The notes under the pieces: generated by a model
The model's input: only the letters and a program-made list of their open reading frames with translations
Told to the model about the DNA's origin: nothing
Databases searched by the model: none
Program-made: the position numbers and the translations under genes
NCBI RefSeq assembly: GCF_000308375.1
Contig: NZ_BAFQ01000290.1
Location: 1-54,209 of the forward strand
Direction of reading: 5' to 3'
DNA from: Nocardia aobensis NBRC 100429
Lineage (GTDB): Bacteria; Actinomycetota; Actinomycetes; Mycobacteriales; Mycobacteriaceae
Length of the DNA: 54,209 bases
Shown here: one piece after another, positions 15,878-24,269 of the stretch
Position numbering within the stretch: the stretch's first letter is position 1
How the letters are laid out: the number at the start of each line of letters is the position of its first letter

Positions 15878-18451
15878 CTACGGCTGCAGATATCTCGCGA
15901 CCTCGGCCATTCGGCTCTGCCAGTTGGGGTTGGCGTTGTTCTGGCCCTTCGGGGCCACCGAGTTCCAAGGAGTTCCCTGCGCACCGCTGGCCCAGTGGTC
16001 GGTATTCACCGCGTCGAAGACCAGCGTCCTGAGGTCCCTGATCCGATCGGCATCGGTCACATCCTCCATCAGATGTTCGGTCGATTTCTGGATGAGTTTG
16101 GCGTGCTCGTTGCCGATCCACTGGCTCATTCGAGCCGCACGTTCGCGAGACAGCCTGGTAGTTCCGTCGATTCCCACGCTCTGCAGGTGCTGAGCAGCTC
16201 TGTTGGTGGCGAGAGCCCCCGCACCGAGGTCGTCACCATCGATAACAGCCTGCAGTGCCACCATCTTTTCTTTCGTGGGGTTCAGCATGTAGTCGTTGAC
16301 GAAATCCCGCTCGACGCCTGATGCCGCCCCGCCGTCCAAGGCGACACCGCCGCGCTTGATCCGCCGGAACGTGCGCGATGCCTGTTCCAAATTCGCGAAA
16401 TCGGCCGCGGTTTCCACCGCATCGCCCTTCCCGTTGACGAGCAGACGCGCCGAGTTCTGGGTCCGGCGCAGCGCGGCGACCAGCAGGCTGAGGTCCTTGT
16501 CCGCCACACTCTCACTGCTGGCGTTGTCGGCGATTATCTTCCGGGACCGCCCGACGATGTGGCCCAGTCTGTCGTTCTTCAGCCCCGCACCGAGCATCGC
16601 GCCGTGCGAGTCGGCGATACCACCGTCCGCATCCAGTACACCCTGAATCGCGCCGGCCATCCCGCGAACGGATTCGATTCCCCGGGAACCCCCGTACGCG
16701 CGCGCGCCTTTGCGCGCCTCCCGGCTCAAGGCCTCCCACTTCGCCATGGACTGGACGTACCAGCCCCGCGAACCGCCGAATCGCTTCTCGTCCACCCACG
16801 CGCCGGCCTGCGCTTCGGCCATCAATTTCTTCATTCGCGACTGCGGGTGAAAGCCGCCCGGAAGGGCGCCGAGCAACCATTCGGTCAGAGGCGAGTTCGA
16901 GATGGTGCTCGCGCCGGCCATGACGGCCATCATCGTTCCGCTGCCCAACTTGTGGTGCGCGCCCATCTCGCCCATCCCCAGCGCATGGCCCCCGCCACCA
17001 CCGCCGCCACCGCCGCCTCGGCCCGGGTTCTGGATGGCCAGCGCGAATCTGTTGGCCACCCATTCGTTTCCGCTGTCCAGGCTGGCGGTCAGCCGCTTGA
17101 ACTGGAGGAAGCCCACGATCATCACGATGGCGCCGATGACGAACACCGACATCTCCTGCCCCTTGGCCTGCCGGAACAGATCTCCGAAGAACAGCAGATA
17201 GACCCCGAGCGCGATGATCTGCACGCACATGCGCACCGCGGACATCATGCCGTGCACGACCGCGCGCACGGTGAACGTCTGGGTCGGACCGTAAACCAGT
17301 CCGCCACCGGCGAATCCGAAGATCGTCATGATTCCCCAGTACACCGAGTCCAGGGCCGACCAGATGATCTTGAGCGACAGATAGGCGGCGAAGATGAGCA
17401 GGATCGTCGCGGTGATCAGCAGCAGCAGACCGGCGCCGATCTGCCCGAAGCTCGGGTTGTCGGCGGCGCGGGCGGCCGCCTGGTCCCCGCACGACTTCAT
17501 CCCGTCCTTGATCTTGCCTTCGCTTCCCGACCGCACTCCGGCCGACCAGGCCGCCGCGCATCCGGGCCGATCGTCGACGACATGCCCGAAATTCCACACC
17601 TGCAACGGGCGGCGCGCGAAATTGTCGGCCATATCCTCCTGCAGGGTCGGCACCATGGCGGACGGATCGGGATTGCTGTTGCCGTTCAAACCCGCCGACA
17701 CCGACAGTCCGACATTGCGACCCTCGGCCAGCAGCCCGTGGGAGGACAGCACCTCACCGAGCGGATCGGATAGATAGACCGGCCCGATCACCGCGACCAC
17801 GAGCATCGTCAGTACCTGGACCACGGCCTTGGCGTGAAAACCGCGCTGGAGGAAGTAGGCGGCGATGAGGGCACCGATGGAGGCGAAGGTCGCCAGCATG
17901 ATCGGCGTCGCCAGCTGCCCGGACAGGGCGTGCGCCACCCCGTTCAACGGCGCGCTGAACACATTCAACCAGCCGAAGTCGAGCACCCAGCCGACCATCC
18001 AGGTCGGCAGCGTGACCAGCACCATGAAGAAGGCGAACAGCAGGCCGAGCACGATCGCCAGCCCGGTGTTGCCGGGGTGCAGGATGCCGCCGTGGTTGGT
18101 CGCGTAGACGTAATCGGCGAGCGAAACACCATGGGAGTCACGGACTTTCGTCCAGCCCAGCGCGCTGTTGCCGCCCGGCCCCTCGGTCTCGGTCTCGACG
18201 GCCGCGGTGGCGACCGCCCCGACGACCATCGGGACGACCAGGAAGACCACCGCGACGATCGCCGACCAGGTGATCCACCGGCGCCGCCGGGTCGAGGTCA
18301 GCCGGCGCCAGCAGCGACGGGCGACCACGCGCGGTTGCCACTGTTCGGCGTCCCAGAACTCGAGTGCCCGGGAGGCGTCGAACAGGCGGGGACCGTTCTC
18401 GAATAGTCGCGGACCGCGACGGCGGTCGGAGGCGGTGCTAGAGGTACTCAT
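15878..18451 (-). CDS. VirB6/TrbL-like polytopic T4SS channel protein
   Basis: 857 aa. The cytosolic N-terminus is rich in Arg. There are about seven to nine membrane segments between residues 60 and 460, among them WITWSAIVAVVFLVVPMVVG, TGLAIVLGLLFAFFMVLVTL, VLTMLVVAVIGPVYL, GLLLLITATILLIFAAYLSL and VFVIGAIVMIVGFLQF, with a large loop at about 220-330. Residues 480-492 include ten Gly in a row. The rest (500-857) is a soluble Lys/Arg/Ala-rich cytosolic domain. This is the plan of Gram-positive VirB6 proteins (TcpH, Orf15-like): multi-span channel plus a long soluble C-terminus, often regulatory. It is encoded 12 bases after the VirB4 gene. Confidence 0.8.
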   Translation of the reverse strand: MSTSSTASDRRRGPRLFENGPRLFDASRALEFWDAEQWQPRVVARRCWRRLTSTRRRRWITWSAIVAVVFLVVPMVVGAVATAAVETETEGPGGNSALGWTKVRDSHGVSLADYVYATNHGGILHPGNTGLAIVLGLLFAFFMVLVTLPTWMVGWVLDFGWLNVFSAPLNGVAHALSGQLATPIMLATFASIGALIAAYFLQRGFHAKAVVQVLTMLVVAVIGPVYLSDPLGEVLSSHGLLAEGRNVGLSVSAGLNGNSNPDPSAMVPTLQEDMADNFARRPLQVWNFGHVVDDRPGCAAAWSAGVRSGSEGKIKDGMKSCGDQAAARAADNPSFGQIGAGLLLLITATILLIFAAYLSLKIIWSALDSVYWGIMTIFGFAGGGLVYGPTQTFTVRAVVHGMMSAVRMCVQIIALGVYLLFFGDLFRQAKGQEMSVFVIGAIVMIVGFLQFKRLTASLDSGNEWVANRFALAIQNPGRGGGGGGGGGGHALGMGEMGAHHKLGSGTMMAVMAGASTISNSPLTEWLLGALPGGFHPQSRMKKLMAEAQAGAWVDEKRFGGSRGWYVQSMAKWEALSREARKGARAYGGSRGIESVRGMAGAIQGVLDADGGIADSHGAMLGAGLKNDRLGHIVGRSRKIIADNASSESVADKDLSLLVAALRRTQNSARLLVNGKGDAVETAADFANLEQASRTFRRIKRGGVALDGGAASGVERDFVNDYMLNPTKEKMVALQAVIDGDDLGAGALATNRAAQHLQSVGIDGTTRLSRERAARMSQWIGNEHAKLIQKSTEHLMEDVTDADRIRDLRTLVFDAVNTDHWASGAQGTPWNSVAPKGQNNANPNWQSRMAEVARYLQP
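16988..17017 (-). repeat. Ten-glycine codon tract in the VirB6-like gene
   Basis: Ten consecutive Gly codons (mixed GGC/GGT/GGG) separate the membrane part from the soluble C-terminal domain of the VirB6-like protein. It is the same length as the tract in the Esp-like protein at 8235-9962, likely by convergence. Confidence 0.7.
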
Positions 18452-18463
18452 CCGGACTTCCGC

Positions 18464-20992
18464 TCACACCGAGACCTGCCGGGCCACGGCCGACCGGCGC
18501 GCACCGGCTCCCGCGGTCTGCGGCGTACTGCCGATCGCCTCCGCGCGATCCGGCCGGGCGGGACCGAAGACCTTTCCGCGGCCGATGCGGTTGAGCGCAT
18601 CGCGCATGAACATCTCACCGCGGCGTTCGTCCGGCACGGTGCGTCCCGGCCCGCTGGGCGGTGACGTCTCCTCCCGCAGCACCTGCAGCAGGAACGGAGT
18701 CTCGTCCAGGTCGACGCCCAGCCACTGCAAACTGTTGCGCGCCAGCGTTTCGTCGCGCTGCCGGAAGACGAAACGGTTCGGGATCAGATTGTGCGCCGCG
18801 CCCCGGAAGTCGGTGGCCGGATCGTGGGAGGCCAAACCGATGGCGGCCAGGTGCTTTCGGCCGTCACGGCTGAAATCGGACGTGACGGCCGATCCGACGT
18901 GGGTTTGGGTGAAGTGGTGGGCCTCATCGCCGACGAGGAGTCCGAACCGGCCGTTGTCGGACAGAAACGCCTCGCGCGCGGCGACTCCCACGAGTTCGTA
19001 GAGTGCGGTGCCGAGCCGCTTGGTCAGCGGCAGCCGGTTGTAGAGGTGCGGGGTGGTCAATTCCTCGGCGGTGGGCAGCGCCAGATTGTGGCTGCGCACC
19101 ACGGTGGCGGCGGCATCGAGCCGCAGCACCGGCAGCGTCGGATCGAACAGCACCGGAACCCGATCGAGAATGGTGCCCAGGCGCGCGGCCAGATCCGCGA
19201 ATTCGTCACCGGCGCCGCTGTCGCGCAACCGGCAGACCACATCGTGCAGGTCCAGCATGCTGCGAATGCCGTGTTCGGCGATGCCGCGAGGCGTGAGCAG
19301 ACTGCTCATGGCCGCGCCGGCTCCACTGGTCGGCGACAGATCCAGCAGCGGCAGAATGGAATCCAGTGTCCGCTCGCCGGCGACCCGGGGCGCGAACAAT
19401 CGCAGCGGGTCCAGGGAGACGGTCGGATTACTCAGATCGATGACGACGGCATTGTCGATGGAGGAGGCGAAGTATTCCCACTCCCCCACCTGACTGCGGT
19501 CGATAGCCAGGAACTGCCCGCCCATATCGTGGACGAGCACGGCCATCAGTTTCAGGAAATACGACTTGCCCGAACCCAATTCGCCAGTGACGGCGAACGA
19601 GGCGGACAGATCGTGCAGCGCCGCCTCCATGATCCCGAAATGGATCGGCTCGTAATTGCCCGAGAGCAGGTTCACCCCGATGACGGGCCCACTGTCGTCA
19701 CCGATCTGACTGGTGGTGAACGGTACGAAACCCGCCCACATATCCGAGGGCAGGATGTGCGCGAAGTCGTCGTAGGCCCGGCGGTGCGGGCTGCCGGGAA
19801 TCATCATCGACCACAGATCGACCTGGGCACCCAGCGGCGCGGTCATCTCGACCTGGAAACGCTTGTAGCGCCGCTTGAGCATGTTGACGGCGTCCATCGT
19901 GGTCTCGTGTGAGGAGCTGCCGACCGCGATCACCGTCGTGAACGACACCTCCGATTCACCGCTGTTGACCTCGAAGTGGTGGTTGTACTCGGCGAGCATC
20001 GCCGCCTTGGACATCAGGGTGTTCTGCGCGAACGAGATCTCCTGGTCGCGCTGATCCATCTGTTCGCCGAGGCGGCGCAGATTCAGTTCGTTGCTCTTGA
20101 GCACGGATTCGGCCGGTTTGGTCGACACCCGCATCGCCCAGTCGACCGTGACGTCGTCCATCCCTTCGAGCACACCGAGGAATTCGCTGCCACCGGGAAA
20201 AGGCATGCCGCCGTAGGGAAATGCGTGCGGGGTGAGCATGGCCTGATACGACGGGCGGAATTCGTAGTCGGGCTGCACCACCTTGATCACCGGTACGAAC
20301 GACGGTCGGACGCGGCGGCTGCTGTCGGCCTGGGCCCCCTCGTCGAGGGCGGCGGAGCGGAATACCGCCGCGGTGGCGTCGTCGATCACTCCCGCGCGCG
20401 TGGGCGCGACCGGATCGCCCGCCGCGCCACGGGAGAGATAGTGCTCCCACAACCACTGGAATATCGCGGCCGGCACCGGAACCGGATCGAAGTCACCGCC
20501 GATGCGGGACAGGATCTCGTTGGCCTTCTCGTCGTATTGGTCGAGCGCTTCGCGCGAGATCGACGAGACGTCGACCGCGGTGGAACCACTGCGCCACATC
20601 CGCGAGAGCCCGGAGATCCCGGCGCCGGCATTACCCACCGGAATGCTCAGCAGGAATATCCGCGTCTGCGGCAGGATCGCCTGCACCCGCTCGTAGGAGG
20701 CGACCACCTCGAGGGCGTAGTCCTCGCATTCGTCGAGGTCCACGCCCTCGACCATTTTGCTCAGGACATCCAGCGTATTGAGCCGGGCCTGAATGCCCAG
20801 CAGCAGCGAACCGGCGGGCAGGCTGTTCACCAGCGCGTGGTGCGCCGATTTCACGTTGTGTTTGTCGCCCGACCGGCGCAGTCCGTAACCGAGGGGATTG
20901 ATGAAATAGGTGGCGGTCACCAGTCCGGCGTGCGTGAACTGGAGATTTCCGCGCACCGCCGCGGTCGGTTGCAGATCGCGAACGAATGCCAT
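18464..20992 (-). CDS. VirB4/ConE/TcpF-family T4SS ATPase
   Basis: 842 aa, cytosolic. The N-terminal VirB4 domain spans about 1-440 (FVPFTTSQIGDDSGPVIGVN leads into the motor domain). Walker A is TGELGSGKS at residues 469-476 and Walker B is FGLLVGDEAHHF with D689-E690; HFTQTHVGSAVTSDFSRDGR follows, and SRDGRKHLAAIGLASHD is the usual sensor region. VirB4 proteins energise assembly and substrate transfer of type IV secretion systems. The start overlaps the TcpE-like stop (TGATG). The gene is intact and all motor motifs are present, so the machine is probably active. Confidence 0.93.
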   Translation of the reverse strand: MAFVRDLQPTAAVRGNLQFTHAGLVTATYFINPLGYGLRRSGDKHNVKSAHHALVNSLPAGSLLLGIQARLNTLDVLSKMVEGVDLDECEDYALEVVASYERVQAILPQTRIFLLSIPVGNAGAGISGLSRMWRSGSTAVDVSSISREALDQYDEKANEILSRIGGDFDPVPVPAAIFQWLWEHYLSRGAAGDPVAPTRAGVIDDATAAVFRSAALDEGAQADSSRRVRPSFVPVIKVVQPDYEFRPSYQAMLTPHAFPYGGMPFPGGSEFLGVLEGMDDVTVDWAMRVSTKPAESVLKSNELNLRRLGEQMDQRDQEISFAQNTLMSKAAMLAEYNHHFEVNSGESEVSFTTVIAVGSSSHETTMDAVNMLKRRYKRFQVEMTAPLGAQVDLWSMMIPGSPHRRAYDDFAHILPSDMWAGFVPFTTSQIGDDSGPVIGVNLLSGNYEPIHFGIMEAALHDLSASFAVTGELGSGKSYFLKLMAVLVHDMGGQFLAIDRSQVGEWEYFASSIDNAVVIDLSNPTVSLDPLRLFAPRVAGERTLDSILPLLDLSPTSGAGAAMSSLLTPRGIAEHGIRSMLDLHDVVCRLRDSGAGDEFADLAARLGTILDRVPVLFDPTLPVLRLDAAATVVRSHNLALPTAEELTTPHLYNRLPLTKRLGTALYELVGVAAREAFLSDNGRFGLLVGDEAHHFTQTHVGSAVTSDFSRDGRKHLAAIGLASHDPATDFRGAAHNLIPNRFVFRQRDETLARNSLQWLGVDLDETPFLLQVLREETSPPSGPGRTVPDERRGEMFMRDALNRIGRGKVFGPARPDRAEAIGSTPQTAGAGARRSAVARQVSV

Positions 20993-21519
20993 CAGCCACG
21001 CTCCCCGGCGGGCACACTGTCGTTGTCGCTCACCTTCGCCAACGTCCTACTCCATCTGTCGAGCACATTCCCGGGCAGCACGCGGGTCCGCGGTGGTGGC
21101 GGCTCCACGGCGTCGGCCCGTCGATCGGGCAGGATCACCACGATGCTCTCCTCGACGTACATCGTGTGCCGCGCGGAGTCGGGGGTCACCGGAATTCCGG
21201 AGGCGGACACCGGCTTTCGAATCAGGATCAACCGTCCCACCCACATCACGCGGGACGTCAGCCGCACACCGGTATACGGAATCAGGCCGATGCCGAACAC
21301 CACGGCGACGGTCAGGGCCACCCCGATCAAGAAGGTCACCGCCGGGTTGATCGGCAACGCCATCGCCAGAACCGAGGCGATCAGGATCACCACCACGCCG
21401 GAGATGATCTGCGGCAGGGTGTACGGCCCGAACGGAAGCTTCTGCCCGTTCTGGGCCTTGCCGATCATGATCGGGACACGTTTGATCGGCGTGTAGACCT
21501 TGATCAGCTCAGTGGCCAT
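20992..21519 (-). CDS. TcpE/PrgI-like T4SS membrane protein
   Basis: 175 aa. It has a cytosolic KVYTPIKRVPIMIGKAQNGQ start and two or three membrane helices at 38-95 (LPQIISGVVVILIASVLAMA, NPAVTFLIGVALTVAVVFGI). A basic MWVGRLILIRKP segment and a Pro-rich cytosolic tail follow. It sits immediately upstream of VirB4, where PrgI/TcpE proteins (the VirB3 equivalent in Gram-positive systems) are found. In this family the small membrane protein docks VirB4 to the membrane. It overlaps both neighbours, by 1 and 11 bases. Confidence 0.75.
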   Translation of the reverse strand: MATELIKVYTPIKRVPIMIGKAQNGQKLPFGPYTLPQIISGVVVILIASVLAMALPINPAVTFLIGVALTVAVVFGIGLIPYTGVRLTSRVMWVGRLILIRKPVSASGIPVTPDSARHTMYVEESIVVILPDRRADAVEPPPPRTRVLPGNVLDRWSRTLAKVSDNDSVPAGERG

Positions 21520-21778
21520 ACACTCCGCCGACGGGCTGGTCCGGCACGATGCGGTTGGAGTCCACCCGGGCGTAGTTCACCACGGTCGGCAGGATCCAGA
21601 ACAGGATCGCCGCCACGATGGCCGACGCCGCGACGCCGAGCACCTTTCCGGGGGACAGTTTCGATTTCACCCCCTCGGAGATGAGCAGCGTCATACCCGC
21701 GATCGCGATGATGATGATGCCTGCCCAGCGCACGAATTGCAGGATGTTGAAGAGGATGTAGCCGAGTTGACTTCCCAT
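21509..21778 (-). CDS. Two-helix VirB2/TcpD-size membrane protein
   Basis: 89 aa with two membrane helices, FVRWAGIIIIAIAGMTLLIS (15-35) and VLGVAASAIVAAILFWILP (47-66), joined by a short KSKLSPGK loop, and a short outside tail. No cleavable signal. VirB2 pilins and TcpD proteins have this two-helix hairpin; whether it polymerises cannot be seen. It lies 18 bases after the TcpC-like stop and overlaps the TcpE-like start by 11 bases. Confidence 0.7.
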   Translation of the reverse strand: MGSQLGYILFNILQFVRWAGIIIIAIAGMTLLISEGVKSKLSPGKVLGVAASAIVAAILFWILPTVVNYARVDSNRIVPDQPVGGVYGH

Positions 21779-21796
21779 GACGCCGTCCTTTCCGGA

Positions 21797-22753
21797 TCAG
21801 TTCTGTGTCGCCGGTGGGACCGAGACCGCGGTCGACGGTGCGGTGGTCGGAGTGCCGGAAGCGGACGCCTTGGCGGAGTCCTGCGTCTGTGCGCCGGAGA
21901 CGACCGCCAGCGGGTTGCGCAGGGCCGGAAGGGCATCCATGGATTGCACCTGCCACTGTCCCGAGTTGCGGATCATCGTGAGCGGATAGGCCAGAGTCGG
22001 AGCGGCGCCGGCGCCGGCCTTCGGATTGATCGTGGCGAGCACTTTCGCCGAGCCCGCGCTCGCACCACAGCTCGCGTCCTCCGACGACACCGTGGTCGTC
22101 TCGACGGCCGTGTACGGAGCCGGTTGCAGGGCCGCGATCCCGGAGTTGGGCGTGACGTAGCGGGCCACGTCGCCGGAGCCGGTGAGGTAGGCGGCCAGGA
22201 ATCCGGATGCCACCTGTGCCAGCGGAGTGTCGGTGCCGCAGGAGATCTCGTAGTTCAGTACCAGATCGTTGCCGCGGCCGGGCGCGCCGACCGCCGACGG
22301 GAGTGCCAGCGCGCGGCGGCGGCCGTCGGCGGCGACCGAGACCGGCACGCGGTAGTACTCGCGAAGTCCGCCCGCCGCACCGGTTTTCGCGACGCGGACC
22401 GATACGGTCACCGCCCAGACGTCCATACTGCTGTTGCCGATACTGCGCGAGGCGAAGACGACGATCGGATCGGAGACCTGCCGCGGCGTGGACGGGAGCG
22501 TCATCTGCTGTGCGTCGACGAATTCGGCGAGCTTCTCCTGCTGCCCGTTCGTCGCCGACAGGTAGGTCACCACGAATTCCTGCGCGAACGATTCCGCCAA
22601 TTGCGCATTTCCGACGATCGTGGTGGTCGTGGCGTCGGAAGGCCCCGGCGGCGGTGTGGCGAACCAGCTCAGTACCGCGTGCCCGCCACCGAGGACCGCC
22701 AGCACGGCGAGGACGGCGAATACGGCGTTGTCGCGGCGGCGGCGAGCGGCCAT
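21797..22753 (-). CDS. TcpC/VirB8-like T4SS bitopic protein
   Basis: 318 aa. The start is basic (MAARRRRDNAV), one membrane helix spans residues 9-28 (VFAVLAVLAVLGGGHAVLSW), and then come two extracytosolic domains, about 50-165 and 175-290, each with NTF2-like alpha/beta character (AESFAQEFVVTYLSATNG; VASGFLAAYLTGSGDVARYV). TcpC of pCW3 has the same one-helix, two-NTF2-domain layout and forms the wall-side scaffold. ATG 22753 was chosen because codons upstream lose GC bias and include rare TTA/AGA; GAGGAG lies 12 bases before it. GTG 22831 or 22834 would add 26-27 residues. It is the first gene of the T4SS-like operon; the 140 bases upstream should hold the promoter. Confidence 0.8.
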   Translation of the reverse strand: MAARRRRDNAVFAVLAVLAVLGGGHAVLSWFATPPPGPSDATTTTIVGNAQLAESFAQEFVVTYLSATNGQQEKLAEFVDAQQMTLPSTPRQVSDPIVVFASRSIGNSSMDVWAVTVSVRVAKTGAAGGLREYYRVPVSVAADGRRRALALPSAVGAPGRGNDLVLNYEISCGTDTPLAQVASGFLAAYLTGSGDVARYVTPNSGIAALQPAPYTAVETTTVSSEDASCGASAGSAKVLATINPKAGAGAAPTLAYPLTMIRNSGQWQVQSMDALPALRNPLAVVSGAQTQDSAKASASGTPTTAPSTAVSVPPATQN

Positions 22754-22893
22754 CCGGCGAAGTAACTCCTCGCCCGAATCCGCCCGTCTGCCAGCCGATG
22801 TCCGCACTCTCGAAATGGTAGAGAGCTGCACCACGTTACCGGTTTCGGCTATTCCCCCGGATGGGAACTTCGCCGGCGATACCGGCGTGGGCG

Positions 22894-24045
22894 TCAATTC
22901 ACCGGGCTGCGATTCATGCGAAAGGCGAGCCGGTGCTGAAGTTGATCGTCGTAACCGATCGGCACCCGATGGTTCCGCGCCGCGAACGCCTCGCGATGCG
23001 GTTCCATCATCGGGACGTCGTCGGCGACCCGAACCAATTGCGCGATGGCCAGCTGCCGCGTCGAATATCCCGGATACGGATACAGCAGCATCGAGGTCGG
23101 TGTGTAGCCGCCGCCGTAATTGAGCGCTCGCACCGTCACTCCGGCCGTGTCTCCGGCCGCCAGCCGTCCGCTGAGTTCGATCAGCCGGCCACGGTCGTCG
23201 GGATGGAAGACGTCCACCGGACGGAACAGGTAGTCCCAGCGCATCCATGGCGCCGGATCGGTGAGCCAGTGCGAGATGCTGGTGTGCTCGAGTTCGATGA
23301 CCGCCAGATGGGTTCCGGCTCGTCGATGCGCCTCGCGCAGTCCGACGCGTTCGAGCGTCGACCACGTCGCGGGCTGATCATCGGAGGACACATCCTCGAT
23401 CAACCACCACGCACCACGGGTGCGGTCGTCGTCGCGTGCGCGGATGGTGACCCGCCAGCGGCCGGGCCTGCCGGAGTTGTGCGGCACCGCGACGTCGAAT
23501 TGCATCTTGGCGCCGGCCTTGGGCTCGTAGAGCAGATCGAGCACTTCCGAATGGCGATCGAAGGCCGTCATGCGGTGGAACACCTCGGCGATCGACATCC
23601 GGGGCACATATTCCTGCACGTCCACGCCGGGCAATCGGGTGATCCCGCTGGGCTGCTGCACGGTCTGGGAGTCCAGATCCCAGATCGCGCCGACCGCGGG
23701 ACGCGGCTCGGCGACCGTGGCCGCGGCCGGTCCTATCCACAGCCGCAGGCCGTGCACGTCGCCGGCCGGACCGAAGACCGGCCGCAGCTTCAGTTCGTGT
23801 TGTCCGGCCCGGGTCGGGATCCGCAGATCCACCTCCTCGGCCCGGTCCCGTGCCGAATACAGCGCATCGGCAAGCCGCGCGGTGGTGAGGCTGTCGTATA
23901 CCGCCGGCATCTTCGTCAGCACCCGCTGCACGACTCGCTGCCAGCTCGCGAACTCACGCGGCGTCTCCCCCACCGATGCCACCGTCATCACGTCCGGCAT
24001 CAACGTCTCAATGGTTATCCATGGGATTACTGCGTCGCTTCGCAT
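22894..24045 (-). CDS. PAS/GAF-like actinobacterial protein (DUF5593 type)
   Basis: 383 aa, soluble. The N-terminal third (VVQRVLTKMPAVYDSLTTAR, then LRLWIGP) and the C-terminal two thirds resemble repeated PAS-like sheets: MSIAEVFHRMTAFDRHSEVL; FDVAVPHNSGRPGRWRVTIR; FRPVDVFHPDDRGRLIELS, the last being a typical PAS helix-strand pattern; and RALNYGGGYTPTSMLLYPYP. I recall this as an uncharacterised Mycobacterium/Nocardia family. No kinase, cyclase or HTH domain is attached, so a ligand-sensing partner role is an inference. Its upstream region carries the 28-bp element also found before the MerR gene. The start is uncertain: GGAGG is 22 bases before ATG 24045. Confidence 0.65.
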   Translation of the reverse strand: MRSDAVIPWITIETLMPDVMTVASVGETPREFASWQRVVQRVLTKMPAVYDSLTTARLADALYSARDRAEEVDLRIPTRAGQHELKLRPVFGPAGDVHGLRLWIGPAAATVAEPRPAVGAIWDLDSQTVQQPSGITRLPGVDVQEYVPRMSIAEVFHRMTAFDRHSEVLDLLYEPKAGAKMQFDVAVPHNSGRPGRWRVTIRARDDDRTRGAWWLIEDVSSDDQPATWSTLERVGLREAHRRAGTHLAVIELEHTSISHWLTDPAPWMRWDYLFRPVDVFHPDDRGRLIELSGRLAAGDTAGVTVRALNYGGGYTPTSMLLYPYPGYSTRQLAIAQLVRVADDVPMMEPHREAFAARNHRVPIGYDDQLQHRLAFRMNRSPVN

Positions 24046-24080
24046 CGCGCTCGCCCGTACCAGCCGTTCCTCCGGGGGAT

Positions 24081-24098
24081 CTGACTCCGACGAGTCAG
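24081..24098. other. Hairpin in the PAS-gene leader
   Basis: CTGACTC and GAGTCAG form a perfect 7-bp stem with a CGAC loop, between the conserved 28-bp element and the ribosome site of the PAS-like gene. It could be a dyad operator or an mRNA stem. Confidence 0.45.
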
Positions 24099-24104
24099 CT
24101 CGTT

Positions 24105-24132
24105 ACCTGTTTAATGTACCGTTAGATAGCGG
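24105..24132 (-). promoter_or_regulatory. Conserved 28-bp upstream element, copy 1
   Basis: Read on the minus strand it begins CCGCTATCTAACGG and continues TACATTAAACAGGT. It matches 23 of 28 positions with 25840-25867 on the plus strand. Both copies point toward the gene they precede (PAS-like gene and MerR gene). This suggests a shared regulator site, possibly with the promoter. Confidence 0.6.
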
Positions 24133-24269
24133 TTCAATCAACAGGTTTCGGCATTTCCGCAGGTAGCAGGTGAGCCGACCGACGGCATAACAAACCGACC
24201 GGAGCACTTCATCCCACCATAGGACGGAAGACGCTCCGGTATCGGCTCTTCGGTACGAGTGCGGTTCGA

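Noticed and set aside
146..22753. Integrative conjugative element
   Set aside because: No integrase, relaxase, oriT-like repeat, att duplication or tRNA gene was seen at the borders, and base composition does not change.
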